In this document: in pieces, positions 15,307 to 23,908 of the stretch | How positions within the stretch are numbered: position 1 is the first letter of the stretch | Layout: every line of letters begins with the position of its first letter | NCBI RefSeq assembly: GCF_000590925.1 | Contig: NZ_CP004372.1 | Location: 911,001-975,000, forward strand | DNA from: Roseibacterium elongatum DSM 19469 | GTDB taxonomy: Bacteria; Pseudomonadota; Alphaproteobacteria; Rhodobacterales; Rhodobacteraceae | DNA length: 64,000 nucleotides | Reading direction: 5' to 3' | Notes under the pieces: generated by a model | The model's database searches: none | Told to the model about the DNA's origin: nothing | The model's input: the letters and a program-made list of their open reading frames with translations, nothing else | Program-made: the position numbers and the translations under genes

Positions 15307-18300
15307 CTACACGAAGTCGAAATCCGACGCGTCGAAGCCGCCGGTGTATCCGATGACGATGAGGGCGTCGCCGTCGGCGAACTCGATCCGGCTGTTGACG
15401 CCGTTGTCGGTGATCGTGAGGTCCGACAGCCCGTTCACCTGCGCGTGGCCGCTGAAATCGAGCAGGTCGAGCCCGTCTTCCCAGCCCACGAGGAAGTCGA
15501 CGCCGCTGCCGTCCTCGAACACGAAGCTGTCCGCCCCGGCCCCGCCGAAGAACGAGTCGAACCCGGAGCCGCCCTCCAGCGTGTCCTGCCCGTCGCCCCC
15601 CGCCAGCACGTCGTTGTTCGACCCGCCGGTCAGCGCGTCGTTGCCGCCGGCCCCCGACAGAACCACCGCGTCCGTCACGCCGGTGGCGTCCAGTACGTCG
15701 TTGCCATCGCCGGAATTCACCCGCTCGATCCCCGTGCCGGCCAGCGCGAAGGTGAAATCGCCGTTGTCCAGCAGGAACAGGCGGTCATACCCGGCCCCGC
15801 CATCGAAGGACTGGTCGATGCTTTCGGCGAAGAACCGGTCGTCGCCCGCGCCGCCCTCGAAGGAATCCGAGCCGCCGTCGCCGAACAGGAAATCGTCCCC
15901 GCCGCCGCCGATCAGCACGTCGTCGCCCGCGCCGCCCGACACCTGGTCCGTCGCCGAGCCGCCCGTCAGCGTGTCATTGCCGCCTTCGCCCGAGATCACG
16001 AGGCCCAGGGCCACGCCGGTGCCGTCGAAGACATCATCGCCGGTGCCGCCGATGACCCGCTCGATATTGGTGCCCGACAGCGCCACGTTCACGCCGCCCG
16101 GATCCACCGCGATCAGCCGGTCATAGCCACCGCCGCCGTCGAAGAACGTGTCCTGACCGTCGATATAGAGATCGTCCGCCCCGGTCCCGCCCGAGAAACT
16201 GTCCGCGCCATCGTTGCCCTGCAGGATATCGGAGCCCCAGCCGCCGATCAGCACATCGTCGCCGGCCCCGCCACGCAGCAGGTTGCCATTGCCCCCCGTC
16301 GCCTCCAACGTGTCCGACCCAGACCCGCCCTCAAGCGTATCAGTGCCGTTGCCGCCTTCGAGCGTGTCATTGCCGTCGCCGCCACCGATGCTGTCATCGC
16401 CATCGCCGCCATTGGCGAAATCATCACCGTTCGCGAGAAACACCGAATCGTTGCCGCCGCCGAGGTTGAGCGAGTCTTCGCCGTTGAGCGCGAACGGGAC
16501 ACCGTCCTCGCTGAGAAAGCCCTCGGGGAGAATATCGTTGTTGAACGAGCCGTTATAGGTCCAGTTCACGGCGCTGAAGAACGCCTCGAGCGCGCCCAGC
16601 GAGCCGCCAACCTCGGCAAAGGCTGCAGCAGACAGTTGCGCAGCGTCGACCGTGCCGGAGAAACTGCCCACGAACGTGCCGTTGATCGTCACGTTGACAT
16701 TGGTGACCGTGCCGCCAGTCAGGAAAGTGCCGAACGCGTCGGTGCCATAGGTCAGTCCGGTGCCCGTGACCGCGTAGACAATCGTCTCTCCACCGCCGAC
16801 GGAAATGCTGGTGAACCCGGTCGACGTCTGCCCGGCCTGGATCTCGGCGTCGATCACGAGGTCCGACAGCGCCCCCTCGACATCCTGCAACGCAAGACCG
16901 GCCGCCTGACCGGCCGCGGAAATGTCGATGGTGATCGCATTGGGCGTCGTGACCGGCGGGGGCGGTGTTTCGCCGACGAAGAGAACCTTGCCTTGAAGCT
17001 CACTCGTGTTGGTGACCCCCGCAAAGGTCAGGCTGTTGCCGGACCCGAAATCCAGGAACAGATCGCCGTTGATCGTCTGAGCCCCAGCCAGAAGGCCGGC
17101 AATGGTGCCGCCCCAGATGGCAGGGTCGATGAACACGAGGTCTTCGGCCGTGAAGTCGAGGATCCAGTCATTGCCGCCATCGAAGATGAAATGGTCGGCG
17201 CCGCTTTCCCCGCTCAACTCGTCATTGCCGAGGCCACCGTTCAGCGTGTCGCTGCCGGTGCCACCTTCGAGTGTGTCATTGCCCTCTTCCCCGAGAAGCA
17301 TGTCGTCGTCATACGCGCCGCGCAACGTGTCGTTGCCGGCGCCGCCATACACGCTATCGTCGCCGAAGGACCCCCAGACGCTATCGTTTCCACGCCCGGT
17401 CATGACAATGTTGCCGTAGTCGTTGCCCCAGATATCGTCATCGCCATCGCCGGTCGCGATATTCTCGATCTCGTCGTTGCCGAAATCCACCCAGCGCACG
17501 GTGTCAACGGCCAGGAATCGGACGCCCGTGAACAACCCGACATCCCACAGGACGTCACCCGTGACCGCCGCAAGGTTCAGCCAATCGGTGCCGCCATTGG
17601 TGTCGGTCATGTCGCCACGAGTGCCCTCAACGGCCTCATAGGACAGGAAATCATCGGTGAAGTGGTAGACGTCATCATTGTCGGGCGTCGTGCCCGCAAA
17701 TTCGAGGCCGAAGCCGGTATAGAGACCGTCATCAAGATTAACGGTGTCGCTGATGGTAATGGTCCATAGCCCGTAGCTGTCCATGCCCATCGCAGCGGTC
17801 ACGCCGAAGGTGTACCCGGCGAATGCCGTGCCCTCGATGAAATTGCCGAAGCGATCCGTATAGCCGCCATTGTTGTCGTTCAGGATGAACTCGGTCCCGT
17901 CGGGCGCGGTGAGAACGATTTCCAGGTCGGCAGACCAGCTGTGGCTGCCATCAACGATGACATAGATATGCTCGATATCCATCGTCTCGGACACGAAGAT
18001 CGTGTCTACGACCGGCGGCTGGGTCGAGGAAATCGTTTCGGCAAACGCGGGCGAGGTATAGTAGCTGAGGCTTTCGACAACGTTGGACGAGTCCTGCGGC
18101 ACCGGAAAGAACTCGGACCACACCTCGGCCATGCGAACCGCGGCGAAGGCATCGATCATGCCGTAGCCGTAGTTGTTATGGTAGCTCATGCCACCGCCGT
18201 TCCAGTTATCGGCCCCGTTCGCGAACCAGCTATAATCCTCGAAACCGGCCGCAGCGCTGCCATAGGCCGAGCCCGTATGCGAGGCCGACATTGCCATGAT

Positions 18301-19119
18301 CTGCTGCACATCCCGCCACCCGAGGTTCGGGTTGGCCTGCAGGATCAGTGCCGCGACACCGGACACGACCGGGGCCGAAGCCGACGTTCCATTGAAGCCG
18401 AAATTGTAGTCGCCGGCCTCATAGCCTGCGAAACCCTCGCGGTCGGTGGTCACAGCCGCCGACGGTGCGGTGATCAACAGGTTCACGCCGTAGCTCGAAT
18501 AGTCCTCGGTGAAGCCATTGGCATCAGTCGCGCCGACAATGATGGCTTCGTGCAAGACACTGAACGGATCATTCTGCGAGCTGTGGTCGACATTCCGGCC
18601 GGAATTACCCGCCGATTTCACGACGATGGAGCCGAGACCGCCGCGCCCATTCTCGACCGCGAACATCATGTCGGCGGCAAAGGTCGACGCCCATCCCCCG
18701 CCGTTGATATCGAATGTCGAGTAGAACCCGCTGTAGCCCCAGCTGTTGTTGATGACGTCGAACTGGGACATATCGCGCAACGCCGCGCTGCCGAATGCGT
18801 CGTTCAGGAAATCGACCCCGACCAGATCCGCGCCCCAGGCAACGCCGACACCGCCCTCGTTGTTGTTTTCGGCCGCAATGATGCCTGCAACACTGGTACC
18901 GTGCGCATCGCCCGAAAAGTTCGGGTCGCCGTTATCGTACGAAAGCTCGGAACCATAGTCGTAGTTGCCGTCCAGATCGTCATGCGTGTCTTCAACCCCG
19001 TCATCGTAGACGGCCACCAACACCCCATCGCCGGAATACTCAGCCCAGATGGTTTCGATGTCGCCGATCAGGTTAAAGTGCCACTGTTGCGAGTAAAGCG
19101 GGTTGGAGTTGTAGCTCAT
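15307..19119 (-). CDS. Secreted subtilisin-like (S8) protease with P domain and RTX repeats
   Basis: A 1,270-residue exoprotease. Residues 1-270 form a subtilisin/kexin-type catalytic domain: Asp in VAVYDDGVED (about 39-40), His73 in DAHGTSVAGI, the oxyanion Asn in KSAGNSG (about 172) and Ser246 in GTSASAP. A proprotein-convertase P domain follows (about 375-500: HIYVIVDGSHSWSADLEIVL), then a serralysin-like RTX block, a first secretion-like C-terminal region (to about 745), a beta-rich insert, and a second RTX block with the terminal secretion region. There is no N-terminal signal or propeptide, which fits type I secretion. The ATG at 19119 has AAGG upstream. The last 1 kb appears identical to the end of the plus-strand RTX gene. 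Confidence 0.92.
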   Translation of the reverse strand: MSYNSNPLYSQQWHFNLIGDIETIWAEYSGDGVLVAVYDDGVEDTHDDLDGNYDYGSELSYDNGDPNFSGDAHGTSVAGIIAAENNNEGGVGVAWGADLVGVDFLNDAFGSAALRDMSQFDVINNSWGYSGFYSTFDINGGGWASTFAADMMFAVENGRGGLGSIVVKSAGNSGRNVDHSSQNDPFSVLHEAIIVGATDANGFTEDYSSYGVNLLITAPSAAVTTDREGFAGYEAGDYNFGFNGTSASAPVVSGVAALILQANPNLGWRDVQQIMAMSASHTGSAYGSAAAGFEDYSWFANGADNWNGGGMSYHNNYGYGMIDAFAAVRMAEVWSEFFPVPQDSSNVVESLSYYTSPAFAETISSTQPPVVDTIFVSETMDIEHIYVIVDGSHSWSADLEIVLTAPDGTEFILNDNNGGYTDRFGNFIEGTAFAGYTFGVTAAMGMDSYGLWTITISDTVNLDDGLYTGFGLEFAGTTPDNDDVYHFTDDFLSYEAVEGTRGDMTDTNGGTDWLNLAAVTGDVLWDVGLFTGVRFLAVDTVRWVDFGNDEIENIATGDGDDDIWGNDYGNIVMTGRGNDSVWGSFGDDSVYGGAGNDTLRGAYDDDMLLGEEGNDTLEGGTGSDTLNGGLGNDELSGESGADHFIFDGGNDWILDFTAEDLVFIDPAIWGGTIAGLLAGAQTINGDLFLDFGSGNSLTFAGVTNTSELQGKVLFVGETPPPPVTTPNAITIDISAAGQAAGLALQDVEGALSDLVIDAEIQAGQTSTGFTSISVGGGETIVYAVTGTGLTYGTDAFGTFLTGGTVTNVNVTINGTFVGSFSGTVDAAQLSAAAFAEVGGSLGALEAFFSAVNWTYNGSFNNDILPEGFLSEDGVPFALNGEDSLNLGGGNDSVFLANGDDFANGGDGDDSIGGGDGNDTLEGGNGTDTLEGGSGSDTLEATGGNGNLLRGGAGDDVLIGGWGSDILQGNDGADSFSGGTGADDLYIDGQDTFFDGGGGYDRLIAVDPGGVNVALSGTNIERVIGGTGDDVFDGTGVALGLVISGEGGNDTLTGGSATDQVSGGAGDDVLIGGGGDDFLFGDGGSDSFEGGAGDDRFFAESIDQSFDGGAGYDRLFLLDNGDFTFALAGTGIERVNSGDGNDVLDATGVTDAVVLSGAGGNDALTGGSNNDVLAGGDGQDTLEGGSGFDSFFGGAGADSFVFEDGSGVDFLVGWEDGLDLLDFSGHAQVNGLSDLTITDNGVNSRIEFADGDALIVIGYTGGFDASDFDFV
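15319..16329 (-). repeat. 1,011-bp inverted repeat, copy B (RTX / secretion module)
   Basis: This is the reverse complement of 8129-9139, forming the last 337 codons of the protease gene before its own four-codon tail. The 6,179 bp between the copies hold the complete glycosyltransferase, sulfotransferase and methyltransferase genes. Confidence 0.93.
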
Positions 19120-19197
19120 GGCAAAAACCTTGGGGTATGAATAAGTGCGGGGAATACCGTCGCCGTGGTTTTTAAGGTGTCTGCAACTTGTAATCAA

Positions 19198-19229
19198 GAA
19201 AAAGCAGCGACCGGAACGCGCGCTTTTTC
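19198..19229. repeat. 8-bp inverted repeat upstream of gpmI
   Basis: GAAAAAGC (19198-19205) and GCTTTTTC (19222-19229) are exact reverse complements around a GC-rich 16-base loop. The A-run and T-run arms resemble a weak bidirectional terminator. It lies in the 202-bp gap between the divergent protease and gpmI genes, where transcripts start in both directions, so it may instead be an attenuator or a remnant. Confidence 0.35.
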
Positions 19230-19321
19230 AGGCCAGACAGGCCCGTGCCCGCCCCGCCGATGACCTTGTGCCTGTCTCGCGGCGGGGCTATTTCACGGAA
19301 ACGCAATCTGAAGGACTGACA

Positions 19322-20872
19322 ATGCCCAACCCCGCGCCGAGCCGACCGCGCCCCGTTGTCCTGTGCATTCTCGACGGGTGGGGCCTTGGGCCGACCGAGA
19401 CCGACAACGCCCCGCGTCTGGCGGCAACGCCGAATTTCGATCGGATCCACGACACCTGCCCGCATGCGACGCTGACCACCCATGGCCGGGCAGTTGGTTT
19501 GCCCGAGGGGCAGATGGGCAATTCGGAAGTCGGGCACATGAATATCGGGGCCGGGCGTGTGGTGATGATGGACCTCGTGCGCATCGACGCCTCTATCGAG
19601 GATGGCAGTTTCGCGCACGAACCCGCCTTGGTCGAATTCATCGAGGCCCTGAAGAAAACCGGCGGCACGGCGCATCTGTTCGGGCTGGTGTCGGACGGGG
19701 GCGTGCACAGCCAGTACACCCATATGACCGAGGCCGCGCGGGTCATCGCAGCGGCGGGCGTGCCGGTGTGCATCCACGCCATCACCGACGGGCGCGACGT
19801 GGCGCCGAAATCGGCCAGCACCTTCATCGAGGATATTCAGGCCAACAGCCCCGAGGGCGTGCGCATTGCCACAGTGATTGGGCGCTACTTTGCCATGGAT
19901 CGCGACAAGCGCTGGGACCGGGTCGAACGCGCGTTCAACGCCATGGTGCGCGGCAAGGATGCCGAGGGCACACTAAACGTAGCAGGCAATGCGACCGATG
20001 CCGTGGCCGAGGCCTATGGGCGCGGCGAAACGGACGAGTTCATCCAGCCCACCGTTGTGGGCGACTATGGCGGGATGGCCGATGGTGACGGCGTGTTCTG
20101 CCTCAACTTTCGCGCCGACCGCGCCCGCGAGATTCTCGCCGCCATCGGCGACCCGGAGTTCGACGGGTTCGACACGGGCGCGCGCCCCGATCTGGCGGGC
20201 AAGCTGGGCATGGTCGACTATTCCAAAAGCCACGATCGGTACATGACCACGGTCTTTCCCAAACAGCAGATCGTGAACACGCTGGCCGAATGGGTGTCGC
20301 AGCACGGGCTCAGGCAGTTCCATATCGCCGAGACCGAGAAATATCCCCATGTCACCTTTTTCCTGAACGGCGGCAAGGAACCGCCCGAGAAGGGCGAAGT
20401 GCGCTACATGGCGCAATCGCCCAAGGTGGCGACCTACGATCTGCAACCCGAAATGTCGGCCGGCGAGGTGACGGACCACCTCGTTGCGGCGATCGAGGAT
20501 GACTATGACCTGATCGTCGTGAACTATGCCAATCCCGACATGGTCGGCCATACCGGCGATCTGGATGCCGCCATCGCCGCCTGCGCGGCGGTGGATGCGG
20601 GTCTTGGGTGCGCGCTGGACGCTTTGGAAAAGGCCGGGGGCGCCATGATCGTCACCGCCGATCACGGCAATTGCGAAACCATGGTCGATCCCGTGACCGG
20701 CGGCCCGCATACCGCCCATACGCTGAACCCCGTCCCCGTGATCCTTGTGGGTGGCCCCGAGGGGGCGCAGTTGCGGCCTGGCGGGAAACTGGCCGATCTG
20801 GCGCCCACCCTTCTGTCGCTGATGGGCCTGCCGCAACCGGCCGAGATGACCGGCCAAAGCCTGCTCACATGA
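19322..20872 (+). CDS. gpmI: 2,3-bisphosphoglycerate-independent phosphoglycerate mutase
   Basis: This enzyme interconverts 3- and 2-phosphoglycerate in glycolysis and gluconeogenesis using two Mn ions and a phosphoserine intermediate. The 516-residue product has the usual length. Metal-binding Asp18 is in ILDGWG, the catalytic Ser68 in QMGNSEVGH, and the C-terminal metal ligands are in TADHGNCE and PHTAHT. The ATG at 19322 has AAGGA eight bases upstream. The stop overlaps the envC start by four bases (ATGA), so the two are translationally coupled. The divergent gene upstream is the RTX protease at the edge of the island. Confidence 0.97.
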   Translation: MPNPAPSRPRPVVLCILDGWGLGPTETDNAPRLAATPNFDRIHDTCPHATLTTHGRAVGLPEGQMGNSEVGHMNIGAGRVVMMDLVRIDASIEDGSFAHEPALVEFIEALKKTGGTAHLFGLVSDGGVHSQYTHMTEAARVIAAAGVPVCIHAITDGRDVAPKSASTFIEDIQANSPEGVRIATVIGRYFAMDRDKRWDRVERAFNAMVRGKDAEGTLNVAGNATDAVAEAYGRGETDEFIQPTVVGDYGGMADGDGVFCLNFRADRAREILAAIGDPEFDGFDTGARPDLAGKLGMVDYSKSHDRYMTTVFPKQQIVNTLAEWVSQHGLRQFHIAETEKYPHVTFFLNGGKEPPEKGEVRYMAQSPKVATYDLQPEMSAGEVTDHLVAAIEDDYDLIVVNYANPDMVGHTGDLDAAIAACAAVDAGLGCALDALEKAGGAMIVTADHGNCETMVDPVTGGPHTAHTLNPVPVILVGGPEGAQLRPGGKLADLAPTLLSLMGLPQPAEMTGQSLLT

Positions 20873-21999
20873 AGCTGTGGGCACAGGCGATCCTGCTTGC
20901 AGCCGCGTTGCTGACCGGCGGGACGGGTCTGGCCCAGACGGATGCCGCCGAAACCGCCGCCCGCGCCGCGCGGCTGCTGGATGAGGCCGCCGCGTCCCTG
21001 GCCGACGCAGGCAGCGCGCGCGACCGGGTCGAGGCGTTGACGCAAACCGTGCGCGCCTACGAGGAGGGCCTCCTGGCGATGCGCGGCGGCGTTCGGCAGG
21101 CCGCCCTGCGCGAACGGACCATCCTGCTGCTGTTCGAGGCCGAGCGGGATCGTCTGGCCCGCCTGCTGGCCGTGCTGCAATCCATCGAAGCCGCCCCGGC
21201 CCCCCTTTTGCTTTTGCACCCCGAGGGGCCGGTGGGCACCGCCCGATCCGGCATGATCGTGTCCGAGGTCGCGCCCGCCGTCGCCGATCAGGCGATGGCG
21301 CTGCGCGCCCAGCTCGAAGAACTGGCCCTGCTCCGGGCCTTGCAGGAAAACGCCCTGCGGCAACTGGGCCAAGGGCTGGAGGGGGCCCAGCAGGCCCGCG
21401 CGGACCTGTCACAGGCCATTGCCGATCGCCGGGACTTGCCGCCGCGCTTTGACACCGACCCCGAGGCCATGCGCCAGATCTTGGAAAACGCCGACTCGCT
21501 CGACAGTTTCGCCGAGATCCTCAGCGCCGATCCCAGGGCAGATGCCGCCGATCGGCCGGACTTTGCGCAGGCGCGCGGCGCGTTGCGCCTTCCCGTGCTG
21601 GGTGCGTTGTTGCGCCGCTATGATGAAACGGATGCCGCCGGCGTGCGCCGCCCCGGTATCGTGCTGGCCACCTATCCCCGCGCCCTCGTCACGGCGCCCT
21701 GGCCCGCGACGATCCGCTACGCCGGGCCGCTGCTGGATTACGGGAATGTCATTATTCTTGAACCCGATGCAGATTACCTGCTGGTCCTGGGCGGTCTGGG
21801 CGATCTTTATGTCGTCGCGGGCCAACTGGTCGGCGGTGACACCGCGCTCGGGTTGATGCCAGGGCCGGTGGCCACTGGCGGCGAATTGATCGTTTCCGAC
21901 GCGGAAGGCGGTGGTGCCGGATTGTCGGAAACGCTTTATATGGAGTTGAGAGAGGCTGGCAGCCCGGTCGACCCGGGCCAGTGGTTCATCATCGATTGA
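20869..21999 (+). CDS. envC: Murein hydrolase activator, EnvC-like, with degenerate LytM/M23 domain
   Basis: A 376-residue periplasmic protein with a signal peptide (cleavage near TGLAQT, residue about 22), a long alpha-helical coiled-coil region (about 25-210) and a C-terminal LytM-like domain (about 245-376). EnvC proteins activate cell-wall amidases at the division site and are not hydrolases themselves. Here the M23 zinc ligands look lost: where active enzymes have HxH-type residues this protein reads NVIILEPDADYLLVLGGLGD. That supports a regulatory role. It overlaps gpmI by four bases and is 58 bp ahead of ctpA, an arrangement I know from other alphaproteobacteria. Confidence 0.88.
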   Translation: MKLWAQAILLAAALLTGGTGLAQTDAAETAARAARLLDEAAASLADAGSARDRVEALTQTVRAYEEGLLAMRGGVRQAALRERTILLLFEAERDRLARLLAVLQSIEAAPAPLLLLHPEGPVGTARSGMIVSEVAPAVADQAMALRAQLEELALLRALQENALRQLGQGLEGAQQARADLSQAIADRRDLPPRFDTDPEAMRQILENADSLDSFAEILSADPRADAADRPDFAQARGALRLPVLGALLRRYDETDAAGVRRPGIVLATYPRALVTAPWPATIRYAGPLLDYGNVIILEPDADYLLVLGGLGDLYVVAGQLVGGDTALGLMPGPVATGGELIVSDAEGGGAGLSETLYMELREAGSPVDPGQWFIID

Positions 22000-22057
22000 C
22001 CGCACGGGCCCCGCAGAACAGACGGAACGAACGACAGACGGACAAGGACGCAAACCC

Positions 22058-23386
22058 ATGAACAAGCTGATCGTCGCAGCCATCGGAGGCATCGCCGGGG
22101 GCGTGCTTTTGTCCACGCAGGTGGCCGGCCCCCTTTTGGCGCAGGAAGACGCGCGCAATGCCTCGGTCTACCAGCAGTTGGATCTGTTCGGCGACGTATT
22201 CGAACGCATCCGTGGCAATTACGTGGAGGAAGTGGACGAGGCCGCCCTGATCGAAGCCGCGATCAACGGCATGCTGACCTCGCTCGATCCGCATTCCAGC
22301 TATCTTCCGCCGCGTGACTTCGACAGCATGCAGGTGCAGACCCGTGGCGAGTTCGGTGGCCTCGGCATCGAGGTGACGCAGGAAGACGGGTTCGTTCGGG
22401 TCATCACGCCGATGGACGACACCCCCGCGATGGAGGCCGGTGTCGAGGCTGGCGACTTCATCACCCATGTCGATGGCGAGGCCCTGCTTGGCCTGACGCT
22501 GGAACAGGCCGTCGACCTGATGCGCGGTCCGGTCGGGTCCGAGATCGTGATCACCATCGTCCGCGAGGGCGAGGACGAGCCCTTTGACGTCACCATCGTC
22601 CGTGACCGTATCCAGTTGACCGCCGTGCGCCACCGGCTGGAGGGGAACACCGCGATCCTGCGGGTGTCGACCTTCAATGACCAGACCTTCCCGAACCTCG
22701 CCGAGGGCCTCGAGGAGATGATCGCCGAGGTTGGTGGCCTCGAAAACCTCAATGGCGTCGTTCTGGACCTGCGCAACAACCCCGGCGGGCTGCTCAGTCA
22801 GGCGATCCGGGTGTCCGATGCCTTCCTCGAACGCGGCGAGATCGTCTCGACCCGCGGGCGCGAAGCCGCCGATGGCGAACGCTACAACGCCACCGCCGGT
22901 GACCTGATCGACGGGTTGCCGATGGTCGTTCTGGTCAATGGCGGCTCGGCCTCGGCCAGCGAGATCGTTGCCGGCGCCCTGCAGGACCATCGCCGCGCCG
23001 TAATCGTGGGGACGAATACCTTTGGCAAGGGGTCGGTGCAATCGGTCATGCCGTTGCCGGGCAACGGGGCAATGCGGCTGACGACCTCGCTTTACTACAC
23101 GCCGTCGGGCCGTTCGATCCAGGCCCTTGGCGTGGCCCCCGACATCATCGTCGAACAGCGCGATCCGGTTGAGATGCCCGAGGACGAAGACCGCCCCGCC
23201 CGGACCGAGGCATCGCTGCGCGGCGCACTGCAGAACTCGACCCTGACCGAGGACGAGTTGCGCCAGCGCGAGGAAGAGCGTGCCGAGGCCGAGGCGACGG
23301 CCCGCCTGCGCAACGAGGATTATCAACTGGCCTATGCCATCGACATCCTCACCGGTCTTGGCGCCCTTGGCCCAAGCGCCAACTAG
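22058..23386 (+). CDS. ctpA: Carboxy-terminal processing protease, S41 family
   Basis: A 442-residue periplasmic serine protease with a signal-anchor sequence at the N-terminus. A PDZ domain (about residues 85-170, GLGIEVTQEDGFVRVITPMD) senses substrate C-termini. The S41 catalytic domain follows, with the nucleophilic Ser in NGGSASASEIVAGA (about residue 300) and the general-base Lys in FGKGSVQ (about 325). Such enzymes trim cell-envelope proteins and often control peptidoglycan hydrolases, which fits its place after envC. A polar, Glu/Arg-rich tail ends the protein. rppH begins four bases after its stop. Confidence 0.95.
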   Translation: MNKLIVAAIGGIAGGVLLSTQVAGPLLAQEDARNASVYQQLDLFGDVFERIRGNYVEEVDEAALIEAAINGMLTSLDPHSSYLPPRDFDSMQVQTRGEFGGLGIEVTQEDGFVRVITPMDDTPAMEAGVEAGDFITHVDGEALLGLTLEQAVDLMRGPVGSEIVITIVREGEDEPFDVTIVRDRIQLTAVRHRLEGNTAILRVSTFNDQTFPNLAEGLEEMIAEVGGLENLNGVVLDLRNNPGGLLSQAIRVSDAFLERGEIVSTRGREAADGERYNATAGDLIDGLPMVVLVNGGSASASEIVAGALQDHRRAVIVGTNTFGKGSVQSVMPLPGNGAMRLTTSLYYTPSGRSIQALGVAPDIIVEQRDPVEMPEDEDRPARTEASLRGALQNSTLTEDELRQREEERAEAEATARLRNEDYQLAYAIDILTGLGALGPSAN

Positions 23387-23390
23387 GCCG

Positions 23391-23864
23391 ATGACACCGG
23401 ACGAGATCGCGGCCCTGCCCTATCGCCCCTGCGTGGGCGTGGTCCTGACGGACGGGCAGGGCCGTGTCTTTGCCGGCCAACGTGCCGACATGGACACCCC
23501 CGCCTGGCAGATGCCGCAGGGCGGGATCGACACCGGCGAAACCCCGGTGGCGGCGGCGTTGCGCGAATTGCGCGAGGAAACCGGGGTCAAGCGCAAGCAT
23601 GTGACCGTCCTGGGCGAAACCGCCGATTGGCTGCCCTACGACCTCCCGCCCGAGGTGCTGCCCTATCGCGGCAAGTATCGCGGCCAGACGCAGAAGTGGG
23701 TGCTAATGCGGCTGGATGCCGGGGATGACGTGATCGACCTGACCCATGAAGATGTCGAGTTTTCCGATTGGCGCTGGATGACGGGCCGCGACCTGTTGGA
23801 TCTGATCGTGCCGTTCAAGCGCGACATCTATGCCCGCGTCCTGACGGAATTCGAGTTGCGCTGA
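23391..23864 (+). CDS. rppH: RNA pyrophosphohydrolase
   Basis: A 157-residue Nudix enzyme that removes pyrophosphate from the 5' end of mRNA and so starts RNase-dependent decay. The Nudix box is complete: GGIDTGETPVAAALREL plus REETGV, residues about 43-65. The flanking AWQMPQGG, RGKYRGQTQKWVLMRL and FSDWRW segments are typical of RppH rather than MutT. It starts four bases after ctpA and closes the gpmI-envC-ctpA-rppH run. Confidence 0.95.
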   Translation: MTPDEIAALPYRPCVGVVLTDGQGRVFAGQRADMDTPAWQMPQGGIDTGETPVAAALRELREETGVKRKHVTVLGETADWLPYDLPPEVLPYRGKYRGQTQKWVLMRLDAGDDVIDLTHEDVEFSDWRWMTGRDLLDLIVPFKRDIYARVLTEFELR

Positions 23865-23880
23865 CACCGACTCCAAATGA

Positions 23881-23895
23881 GAACAAAAGGTGAAT
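23881..23895 (-). promoter_or_regulatory. Candidate LexA (SOS) box upstream of dnaE2
   Basis: GAAC-N7-GAAT, which is ATTC-N7-GTTC on the minus strand. It matches seven of eight fixed positions of the alphaproteobacterial LexA box GTTC-N7-GTTC. It lies 13 bases before the dnaE2 start, in the 44-bp gap after rppH, where repressor binding would block transcription initiation or early elongation. DnaE2 genes are classical LexA targets in alphaproteobacteria. Confidence 0.6.
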
Positions 23896-23908
23896 ATAAT
23901 CCATCCCC

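Noticed and set aside
15244..17769. 841-codon open frame antisense to the S8-protease RTX region (and its twin antisense to the other RTX gene at 7967-9205)
   Set aside because: GC-rich RTX repeats leave long stop-free antisense frames. The sequence is low-complexity Ala/Val/Arg/Glu, has no ribosome binding site, and the two match only because the underlying DNA is repeated.
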